DNA of 64,000 bases, taken from the NCBI RefSeq assembly GCF_004011155.1, contig NZ_RJWG01000001.1:1-64000 (forward strand). The letters run 5' to 3'. This document shows positions 49,640-57,024 of this stretch, one piece after another; positions within the stretch are counted from its first letter, which is position 1; every line of letters starts with the position of its first letter. The translations under genes and the position numbers were made by a program. Below the pieces are notes generated by a model that was not told where the DNA came from, searched no databases, and saw only the letters and a list, made by a program, of their open reading frames with translations. Source of the DNA: Clostridium prolinivorans (GTDB lineage: Bacteria > Bacillota > Clostridia > Clostridiales > Clostridiaceae).

Positions 49640-51688
49640 ATGGAAATAAGTAAAATAAAATTAAAGAACTTCAGATGTTTTGGTCCAACAGAAACAGTTA
49701 TAAGATTAAATGCTTTAACAGCTTTTATTGGGACAAACAGTAGCGGTAAAACAGCTGTGCTTCAATCATTATTAAAACTATTTGGAACTAACACAAAAGA
49801 TAGAGAAATAGTAAAAAGTGATTTTCACATACCAAAAGGGGTATCCCCTGAAGCAGTAAATAATAATAGTTTATCCATAGAAGTTATATTGGAATTTCCT
49901 GAATTACAAGAGGATACAGATACAAGTATTGCAGTTCCAGTATTCTTTAATAGAATGATTGTAAAAAAACCTGGCGTAACTCCTTACGTAAGAATTAGAT
50001 TAGAATCAACTTGGGCGATCGGAAGTACACCTGAAGGAGATATAGAAACTAATTTATGGTATATATTTATACCTGAAGACAGTAACGAAGAAGAGAAGGA
50101 AGGTGTTAATAAAATCAAGGTTCCAAGTCAAGAACGTTCAAGCATCCAAGTTATTTATGTGCCAGCAGTTAGGGAGCCATCTGTCCAGTTAAAAAATGCA
50201 GCTGGTACAATATTATGGCGCATAATGAGAATGATAAAATGGCCTGAAGATATTGATTCAAAATTAAAGGATAAAGTAGATGAAGTGGATTTATTATTCG
50301 ATGATCAGCCCGCTGTAAAGTACATAAAAAAGGTTATTAATAAGGAATGGAAAAATTATCACAGGGATATTCGATATACAGAAGCAAACATTAAATTCAA
50401 TAGTGCGGAGCTTGAGGATATACTGAAAAAGATGGAAATTGAATTCCTGCCAAGTGTAACAAATAAAGGCTATAAAATAGATTCTCTTGGAGATGGGTTG
50501 AGATCTTTATTTTATTTATCGCTGGTAAATTCTTTGTTAGAGATAGAAAAAAAGGCCAGTGAAGATACTGATAGACATGAGTTTAATAACATAACACCAA
50601 CTGCATTAACGGTACTTGCAGTAGAAGAACCTGAAAATCATGTTTCGCCGCATCTACTTGGCAGGATAATAAATAACTTAAATTCAATTGCTGAAAAAGC
50701 TAATGCTCAGATTTTAATTACTTCCCATACTCCAGCTATAATAAAAAGAATTGACCCTGAATCAATACGCCATTTAAGAATCAGTAAGGAACAATTCTCT
50801 ACAGTATTAAAAGAAATTAAACTACCGGAGAAAAATGATGAGGCGTATAAGTATATTAAAGAGGCAGTAAGAGCATATCCAGAACTTTATTTTGCAAGAT
50901 TAGTTATCCTTGGAGAGGGTGACAGTGAAGAAATTATTATTCCTAAGCTATTAGAGTTACTTGGCCCTAAAGCAGATAATAGTGGAATTTCAATTGTTCC
51001 TCTTGGAGGAAGATATGTTAATCACTTCTGGAAGCTATTGAGCTCTTTAGAAATTCCATATATTACATTGCTTGATTTAGACACTGAGAGAGAAGGCGGA
51101 GCATGGGGTAGAATTAAATATGCTATAAAACAGCTTCTTAAAAATGGACATAACAAAAATGAGCTTCTTTTATTAAGAGATAATACTATATTAGATGATG
51201 ACAGTCTTGAAAAAATGCACACATGGGAACTTGATTCAGAAAGATTAAATTCTTGGATTGTATGCTTAAATAAGTATAATGTATTTTTTTCTTCACCATT
51301 AGATATTGATTTTATGATGTTAGAAACATTCCCAGATGAATATAAACAAACTGCTCCTAAAAATGGAGGACCACGAATTCCTGATAAGTCCACCAATCCG
51401 GGTGAGTTTAATGAAAAAGTAGAAAGTGCAGTAAGAGCAACTTTAAAAGATAGTGGTGGAGATGGCAAAAGCTACAGTGAGATACAAAGAGAACTAATGA
51501 TATGGTACAACTATCTTTTCTTGCAGCGTCAAAAGCCAAGTACGCACATAATGGCATTATCTAATATAGATAATAAGAAATTAAAAGATAATATGCCAGA
51601 ACCATTAAAAAAATTAGTAGTAGCCATTTATAGCAATTTAAAAGATGATCCATTTTCTGAATTAGGAGTAGGTGACGTTAATTTATGA
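49640..51688 (+). CDS. gajA: Gabija-like OLD-family nuclease (AAA ATPase + TOPRIM)
   Basis: ATP-sensing DNA nuclease of 682 aa. The N-terminal ABC-type ATPase has FRCFGPTE, GTNSSGKTAVLQS (about residue 33), the conserved VEEPENHVSPH (about 328) and ITSHTPAII. The C-terminal TOPRIM nuclease has ILGEGDSEEIIIPKLLEL (about 425) and TLLDLDTERE (about 479). It overlaps an UvrD helicase gene by ATGA, the hallmark of Gabija and class 2 OLD pairs. Somewhat longer than the described Bacillus GajA (about 580 aa). Start at 49640; GTG 49631 and ATG 49634 are alternatives. Confidence 0.83.
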   Translation: MEISKIKLKNFRCFGPTETVIRLNALTAFIGTNSSGKTAVLQSLLKLFGTNTKDREIVKSDFHIPKGVSPEAVNNNSLSIEVILEFPELQEDTDTSIAVPVFFNRMIVKKPGVTPYVRIRLESTWAIGSTPEGDIETNLWYIFIPEDSNEEEKEGVNKIKVPSQERSSIQVIYVPAVREPSVQLKNAAGTILWRIMRMIKWPEDIDSKLKDKVDEVDLLFDDQPAVKYIKKVINKEWKNYHRDIRYTEANIKFNSAELEDILKKMEIEFLPSVTNKGYKIDSLGDGLRSLFYLSLVNSLLEIEKKASEDTDRHEFNNITPTALTVLAVEEPENHVSPHLLGRIINNLNSIAEKANAQILITSHTPAIIKRIDPESIRHLRISKEQFSTVLKEIKLPEKNDEAYKYIKEAVRAYPELYFARLVILGEGDSEEIIIPKLLELLGPKADNSGISIVPLGGRYVNHFWKLLSSLEIPYITLLDLDTEREGGAWGRIKYAIKQLLKNGHNKNELLLLRDNTILDDDSLEKMHTWELDSERLNSWIVCLNKYNVFFSSPLDIDFMMLETFPDEYKQTAPKNGGPRIPDKSTNPGEFNEKVESAVRATLKDSGGDGKSYSEIQRELMIWYNYLFLQRQKPSTHIMALSNIDNKKLKDNMPEPLKKLVVAIYSNLKDDPFSELGVGDVNL

Positions 51689-53589
51689 TAAGATATACTA
51701 ATTGTGATAAATGGTTTCCATCAGATGGAATTGAGTTAGAAGATGCAGCGTATGATTCTGTGAAAACAGATACTAATTGCATTGTAATAGCAGGTCCTGG
51801 AGCTGGTAAAACAGAACTGCTTGCACAAAAGGCATGTTACTTATTGGAGACTAATAAATGTCCAAATCCACAGAAAATATTAGCAATAAGCTTTAAAAAA
51901 GACGCAGCCAGAAATTTGGCTGAACGAGTAGAAAAAAGATGTGGTAAAGAGCTTTCTAAAAGATTTATATCAAGGACATACGATTCTTTTGCTAAGCATT
52001 TAGTGGATCATTTTAGGATGAGTATACCAGAAAATTATAGACCACCAGCGGAATATAATATTGCATCACACGATGACATTGAAAGTTTGATTAAGCACTA
52101 TGATTTGCCTCATGATATAGAAAATGAATATGGAATTCATGAAGTAAGTACAACGGAATTCATTAGATTCTATCTTACCAAAAATATGCTTCCTATATAT
52201 AAAGAGTATAACAATATAAATGAATGGCTTATCGGGAAGGTATGGCATTCTCTTATAAATGGAGAAAGCTGGTTGACACCATCGTTAACATTTCCAATGA
52301 TATCAAGGCTTGCTGAATATTTATTGAGGTTCAATCCAAGTATTAGAAAAGCTTTAAGGATGACTTACAAATATGTTTTTCTTGATGAGTTTCAAGATAC
52401 TACTGAGGTACAATATGATTTGGTTAAGACAGCTTTTTTAGGTTCTAATTCAATATTAACTGCTGTAGGCGATGATAAACAACGTATTATGAATTGGGCC
52501 GGTGCAATGGAGGATATATTTAACACATATAAGAACGACTTTGCAGCAGTACAAAAAGAACTGATTATGAACCATAGATCAGCACCAAGATTAGTAGCCA
52601 TTCAAAAGGTTATATCACATGCTATTAATGGCAGAGTAACAGATATAAAAACTAATAAAAAGTGGAATAGAGAAGATGGTATATGTGAAAATTGGATATT
52701 TGATAATGAGAAAGAAGAAGCGGAAATAGTCTGTGGGTCTATAAAAACTTGGCTTGAGGAAGAGGATATTTCTCCAAGGGATATATGTATTATTGCAAAA
52801 CAAAATGTTGATACTTATAGTAAACTTATTGTAGAAGGGCTAAAACTAAATAATATAAAAGCGAGAAACGAAGCCAATTTACAGGATTTATTGTCTGATG
52901 AGGTTGCTCAAGCAATTTTAAATATAATAATTCTATCTAATGACAAACAAGCCCCTGTACAATGGGTTGAAGTTGTGGAATTATTCAAAATGTTAAAAGG
53001 ATATGATGATGATTCAAAAGAAGAGAAGATTATAGATTTAGAAATGGAGCTTAATAAATTTTTGGTGGAGTTAAAATCCTCCTTTGAAACTACAGCTAAT
53101 AAAGAGCAGTTAAAAGAGATAATAAATAGAATTATTAAATATTTAGGTGAAAGTATTATAAGTGGCATTTTTCCTCAGTATAAAAATCTTTCAAATCTTT
53201 ATAAATTAATAGATGATTTAACCTCAAATCTTTGGAAAGAATATAGTGAGGTTATGGATTGGATCCAGGCAGTAAATGAGTTAAAGGGAGTTAACTCTAT
53301 TCCTATAATGACAATACATAAGAGCAAAGGTCTTGAATATGATACAGTCATTTTTGTAGGTCTTGAGGATGGGGCATTTTGGAGTTTTAGACAGCAGCAG
53401 CAAGAGGATATGTGTGCTTTTTTCGTAGCACTGTCCAGGGCGAAAAGAAGAGCAATCTTCACCTTTAGTAATTTGAGAACTGACAGATTTAATAGAACGA
53501 GAATTCAGAGCAGAGCTCAGATACGGACCTTTTATGATTTATTAAGTGAATCTCAGGTAGTGGATGAGGTAGCCTTTACTGAAATGTAA
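51685..53589 (+). CDS. gajB: Gabija-like UvrD/Rep superfamily helicase
   Basis: Superfamily 1A helicase of 634 aa. Motifs in order: IAGPGAGKTELLAQKA (Walker A, about 37), FLDEFQDTTEVQ (Walker B, about 233), GDDKQRIMNWAGA (motif III), TIHKSKGLEYDTVIFVG (about 544) and FFVALSRAKRR (about 580). Translationally coupled to the OLD nuclease gene. In Gabija this partner senses DNA ends or unwound DNA and activates the nuclease. Longer than the Bacillus protein (about 490 aa), with an extra insertion between motifs III and V. Confidence 0.85.
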   Translation: MIRYTNCDKWFPSDGIELEDAAYDSVKTDTNCIVIAGPGAGKTELLAQKACYLLETNKCPNPQKILAISFKKDAARNLAERVEKRCGKELSKRFISRTYDSFAKHLVDHFRMSIPENYRPPAEYNIASHDDIESLIKHYDLPHDIENEYGIHEVSTTEFIRFYLTKNMLPIYKEYNNINEWLIGKVWHSLINGESWLTPSLTFPMISRLAEYLLRFNPSIRKALRMTYKYVFLDEFQDTTEVQYDLVKTAFLGSNSILTAVGDDKQRIMNWAGAMEDIFNTYKNDFAAVQKELIMNHRSAPRLVAIQKVISHAINGRVTDIKTNKKWNREDGICENWIFDNEKEEAEIVCGSIKTWLEEEDISPRDICIIAKQNVDTYSKLIVEGLKLNNIKARNEANLQDLLSDEVAQAILNIIILSNDKQAPVQWVEVVELFKMLKGYDDDSKEEKIIDLEMELNKFLVELKSSFETTANKEQLKEIINRIIKYLGESIISGIFPQYKNLSNLYKLIDDLTSNLWKEYSEVMDWIQAVNELKGVNSIPIMTIHKSKGLEYDTVIFVGLEDGAFWSFRQQQQEDMCAFFVALSRAKRRAIFTFSNLRTDRFNRTRIQSRAQIRTFYDLLSESQVVDEVAFTEM

Positions 53590-53692
53590 GAACGTTATAT
53601 ATAGTCCTTACATTTAAAGAATAATTATTTAAAATAGATGTACAGATTCCAGTTTACTTGAAAAGACATTAAAACAAAGAGTGCAATTCTGC

Positions 53693-53726
53693 TTTGGATA
53701 CTTCTTTAATAATTATTGTATCCAAA
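53693..53726. promoter_or_regulatory. Dyad before the YgiT-like gene
   Basis: TTTGGATAC and GTATCCAAA form a perfect 9-bp inverted repeat 16 nt apart, upstream of an MqsA/YgiT-type gene. Antitoxins of that type bind dyads in their own promoters. Confidence 0.45.
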
Positions 53727-53789
53727 AGGCAAGAAGAAGTATGGAATGTGTGGGCTATATTCAATGAGAAGAAGGTGGGAATATTAGTT

Positions 53790-54038
53790 ATGAGCAAGAA
53801 ATGTTATATATGTAATAGTGAGATGGCGAAGAGGATAACATCTATAAATACTGGATGGGGAAGTTATAAGTTAACTGTTGATGGAGTAAATGCTTATATA
53901 TGTCCACAATGCGGCGAGGTAACAATCGAAGGGAAAGATGCTGTTATGCTGCAAAAGCTAAGTAAAAGCTTAGTGGATGTAGATGAAAACCAAAAGCCTG
54001 ATGTGTTAAATTTAACTGAAGTATTTGATTGTTTCTAA
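53790..54038 (+). CDS. YgiT-type zinc-finger protein (MqsA-like antitoxin)
   Basis: An 82-aa protein with two CxxC knuckles, KKCYICNSEM and YICPQCGEV, and the GWGSYKLTVDGV strand typical of YgiT/MqsA N-terminal zinc domains. The usual C-terminal helix-turn-helix is missing, so it is a short form. The ATG at 53790 follows GAAGGTGG. It overlaps an ImmA/IrrE-type gene by 14 nt, suggesting a regulator/protease or toxin-antitoxin module. Confidence 0.75.
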   Translation: MSKKCYICNSEMAKRITSINTGWGSYKLTVDGVNAYICPQCGEVTIEGKDAVMLQKLSKSLVDVDENQKPDVLNLTEVFDCF

Positions 54039-54666
54039 AGGGAAAAAGAACATAATTATTAATAATAGAAAAATATTGTTCATTCCAAGACAAAGGTTCT
54101 CAATTGCTCATGAGGAGGGACACTTTTTTATCCCTTGGCATAGTAATATGTGTACCTGCTCTAATATTGGAGATTTTAGTTCAGATAACTTAGAGGAAAA
54201 TCAAGCAGATATTTTTGCAGCAGAGCTATTAATACCTACAAACATATTGCTTCCTAAAATCGAAGACAAGGTTATTACCTTAGAATTAATAAAGGAGCTG
54301 GCTCGGGAATTTAATGTATCATTAGGGACAATGACAAGAAAAGTGATATCAATTACTCAGGATAAGGTTATTGCAATGGTGTATTATAGTAATGGAACAA
54401 AGATAATTCAAGCAAAGTCATCAAGCTTTGATTTTAACTTGAAGCCTGGAATAATAAAGGGATCAGCCGCCAAAGAACTTCTTCATAATAGGTATAGCAA
54501 TGAAACTGTTAAAAGAATTTTAAAATGTGATGTATGGTTTCAGGAGAATAGTGACGATTTTGAAATAGTAGAAGAGTCATTATATCAGCCAAATTTTAGC
54601 AGGGTATTTACAATTTTAAGAATTGCCAATGATATGGATTATATGGAAGCTTATTTTGATATTTAA
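54025..54666 (+). CDS. ImmA/IrrE family metallopeptidase
   Basis: Zinc-peptidase-like protein of 213 aa. The HExxH motif is RFSIAHEEGHFF (residues 29-33), followed by EENQADIFAAELLIP, the typical third-ligand helix. The N-terminus is about 30-40 residues shorter than usual, and the only start is a TTG with a weak ribosome site inside the previous gene, so the protein may be translated by coupling or be 5'-truncated. ImmA-type proteins cleave phage or element repressors, and the S24 repressor of this island is a possible target. Confidence 0.78.
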   Translation: MIVSKGKKNIIINNRKILFIPRQRFSIAHEEGHFFIPWHSNMCTCSNIGDFSSDNLEENQADIFAAELLIPTNILLPKIEDKVITLELIKELAREFNVSLGTMTRKVISITQDKVIAMVYYSNGTKIIQAKSSSFDFNLKPGIIKGSAAKELLHNRYSNETVKRILKCDVWFQENSDDFEIVEESLYQPNFSRVFTILRIANDMDYMEAYFDI

Positions 54667-54705
54667 ATATGTATTAAAATATAGGATGGCATGAGAATTG
54701 GTTGA

Positions 54706-54721
54706 ATGTCGGAATTGACAT
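54706..54721. promoter_or_regulatory. Second copy of the 16-bp dyad
   Basis: ATGTCGGAATTGACAT is the exact reverse complement of the sequence at 36813-36828, about 17.9 kb away. It lies 40 nt after the ImmA-type gene. Confidence 0.5.
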
Positions 54722-54734
54722 CGGATACTGATAG

Positions 54735-54759
54735 AGAAACACTTATGTAAAGTGTTTTT
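54735..54759. terminator. Terminator after the ImmA-type gene
   Basis: AAACACTT pairs with AAGTGTTT around ATGTA, followed by TTCTATTTCTTT. It lies between convergent genes. Confidence 0.8.
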
Positions 54760-54780
54760 CTATTTCTTTAACAGAATGAG

Positions 54781-55683
54781 TTAAATATTTAGTAACCATT
54801 CATTGATTAGATTTATACTTTGAAGTTTCTTTAATCTATTTGTCGGCAAAATCCCATTTATATAATCATTTAACTGCCTTTTTATCCATGATTTTTGCTG
54901 AGATGTTGTATAATCAAATGTTGAGCTGTACTTTTCATAGATTTTTTTAAGTTCAAAATAAGTTTTATCCCATATGTAATCATTATTGCTCCAGTAGAAT
55001 TTTATTGAATTTAATAATTGATATTTCTTTATGTTTAATTTACCATTTTTTCGGTCGTTTCTAACTTTAGTACACCACTTAGCAATTGAAACAGGGAGGT
55101 AATCATAAAAATCATCTCTATTTATTTGGTGCTTATACTTGAGAAATTCATCAAACTTTGTAATAAAGGCTTCATCATATAAAAAATAAGTGCTTCCAGG
55201 ATCAGTATTTAGTTTGCTTGAGTAATTATCAATTAGACTTATGACATATTCAAAATCTAAAAGATAAACATTTGGATAGTTGAATGTGTTCTTTTCAAAA
55301 GTGAAACCGGATATTGATAAAATGTAATAAGGAAACTTTCTATACTTGCTTTGTTTGAAAGTTGCTATTTCAGCTTCAACACTGGTTTTGGATAAAGGAT
55401 TACTTTGGTTTTTAATTTGATAGCATTTTGAACGAATATATTCATTTCGGGTGTACTCAAAAATGTCTATACCATCATCACCTTTAAAAGAAGTGACTTC
55501 AGCCCAACTGTTATTGCCAACTAAAAGTTCAGCAATAAAGTATTCAGCTATAACCCCTTTAGATACACTTGGTCCAAATTGCAAATCAGTGCTACTTTGA
55601 AGTAATTGTTTAACCTCCTCATACTTTTTCTTTGAACTTAAATCTAATAAATTCAATAGGCAATCGTAAAATTTTGAATTCAT
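54781..55683 (-). CDS. Mrr-like PD-(D/E)xK nuclease fused to helicase-associated domains
   Basis: A 300-aa protein. Residues about 40-115 form a restriction-type nuclease: KGVIAEYFIAELL, SFKGDDGIDIFEY and KCYQIKNQ supply the acidic, D and Q-x-K residues of Mrr-like folds. Residues about 195-300 hold two helicase-associated (HA) repeats: LPVSIAKWCTKVRNDRKNGK with LLNSIKFYW, and QKSWIKRQLNDYINGILPTN with INLINEW. HA domains bind DNA and normally decorate large helicases; here they are joined to a nuclease with no motor. ATG at 55683 after AAGGAGG; divergent from the next gene. Confidence 0.72.
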   Translation of the reverse strand: MNSKFYDCLLNLLDLSSKKKYEEVKQLLQSSTDLQFGPSVSKGVIAEYFIAELLVGNNSWAEVTSFKGDDGIDIFEYTRNEYIRSKCYQIKNQSNPLSKTSVEAEIATFKQSKYRKFPYYILSISGFTFEKNTFNYPNVYLLDFEYVISLIDNYSSKLNTDPGSTYFLYDEAFITKFDEFLKYKHQINRDDFYDYLPVSIAKWCTKVRNDRKNGKLNIKKYQLLNSIKFYWSNNDYIWDKTYFELKKIYEKYSSTFDYTTSQQKSWIKRQLNDYINGILPTNRLKKLQSINLINEWLLNI

Positions 55684-55751
55684 TAAATAACCTCCTTATA
55701 TAATGAGATGTTTATATTTCTAATTCTACTACGATAGAGGTGAAGAATCAA

Positions 55752-56603
55752 ATGGGGCAAAAAATATTATATACAACTTCTTATGATGATATTATTGAAT
55801 CTATATCAGAAATATGCAATTGTAGTGCTGACCATATAAGAGATTACATACAAAATTCACAGCCTTTTAAAAATACTGCTATAAGAGATATAAACCATGA
55901 GATGTTTTTTAATAAAATCGGTATTAATTTTAATGGACATAAGGAGATGTATGAAACAATAAAATTTGATTCAGTTGTGGTTTCTCATCTTACTACAAGA
56001 ATTACTGAGCCTGATACAACAGATATATATTATCTTGGCAAGGTTCTTACTGAACGTACCGATATAAGCGATTTTTTAGCAAGTAAAGGACTATATTTTA
56101 AGAGAAGTCCACAAGGGTTAATGCTATATTATAATGAAGAAGTTGTAGATTGGAACAATTTTAATAGCTCTATTGCTTCACGAATAAAGGTAAGGCTAAG
56201 AGTAAATGGTAGCTACATGGATAATTGTATAAATGGTTTTTTATTTAATCATTTATTCTGGGAAGATGGAGATGTTGAGCATATTAGGGATTGCCCTGAA
56301 ATATTATCTGACATATGCCATGTACTCCGTAGGAATGGTATTATAAAGGAGTGGGGAACTTTATCAAAATCTTATGCATTAGGATTTTTAGCGGAAGTAA
56401 AAGACATAATTTTTGATGAACATACTAAATTTAGGACCACAAAGTCTAAGATATATTTAATATATAAATATGTAATATATTATTTAATACAGAATTATCA
56501 TGGAGTCTGGAATCCAAGATTTGATAATCCTAAAATTAGATTACATGATAACGAATGTGTTAGCAAAGACAAGATTATAGGATTTTATGAAATTAAAAGG
56601 TAA
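55752..56603 (+). CDS. Hypothetical cargo protein
   Basis: Cytoplasmic protein of 283 aa with no membrane segment. I do not recognise it. The stretch VVVSHLTTRIT, followed by IYYLGKVLTERTDISDFL and KGLYFKRSPQGL, recalls the H-x-T-x-R and downstream-loop pattern of ADP-ribosyltransferase-like proteins, but this is a weak visual similarity. The ATG at 55752 follows GAGGTG at 55736-55741. Divergent from the nuclease-HA gene across about 68 bp, so the two share a control region and may be partners. Confidence 0.5.
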   Translation: MGQKILYTTSYDDIIESISEICNCSADHIRDYIQNSQPFKNTAIRDINHEMFFNKIGINFNGHKEMYETIKFDSVVVSHLTTRITEPDTTDIYYLGKVLTERTDISDFLASKGLYFKRSPQGLMLYYNEEVVDWNNFNSSIASRIKVRLRVNGSYMDNCINGFLFNHLFWEDGDVEHIRDCPEILSDICHVLRRNGIIKEWGTLSKSYALGFLAEVKDIIFDEHTKFRTTKSKIYLIYKYVIYYLIQNYHGVWNPRFDNPKIRLHDNECVSKDKIIGFYEIKR

Positions 56604-56942
56604 TTATTTTAATATGAGTAAACCCAAAAAAGAAAATACAGGTAAAATAGCTTGGCGGCTTTTACCTGTACTGATTAAATAAACATACCTAACAACGCTT
56701 GATGTTGTTCATTATATATATTTTACCATAAGTGTGTAAAATATAAACTGCTTCTTTATAATTATTTATAAATATTTGTTTTCCATAGTATCAGAAATTA
56801 CGATATATATTATTTAATTACCATTATCTATAAAAAAGAGATATGTATTTAGATTAGGGAAAATTGTTAAAAATTCAGAATTTAGTTAGGAGGAATTTAT
56901 ACTTTTTTGTAGAAATGATATTTTTATGGAAGGATTAGTGAT
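56604..56942. other. Non-coding stretch with hairpins
   Basis: TACAGGTAAAA (56637-56647) pairs with TTTTACCTGTA (56660-56670), a probable weak terminator of the gene before. AACAAC and GTTGTT form a second small hairpin near 56691-56709. AGGAGG at 56889-56894 has no good start after it. The rest is AT-rich and likely holds the promoter of the following pair. Confidence 0.5.
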
Positions 56943-57014
56943 ATGTATTATGAGAATGACTATGCAATAAATAGTCAAAAAATGCAACTTAGGATCTTAA
57001 GGAACAAGAGGTGA
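56943..57014 (+). CDS. Possible 23-aa leader peptide
   Basis: ATG at 56943 lies 8 nt after a strong GGAAGGA site and opens 23 codons (MYYENDYAINSQKMQLRILR and three more residues, NKR) ending at TGA 57012-57014. The last codons overlap AAGAGGTGA, the ribosome site of the 835-aa gene 11 nt downstream. Translation of the peptide could control access to that site. No homologue is known to me and the frame could be chance. Confidence 0.35.
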   Translation: MYYENDYAINSQKMQLRILRNKR

Positions 57015-57024
57015 CTAAAGTAAA

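Noticed and set aside
51022-51468. 148-codon minus-strand frame inside the OLD nuclease gene
   Set aside because: Antisense shadow within the TOPRIM domain; no start signal.
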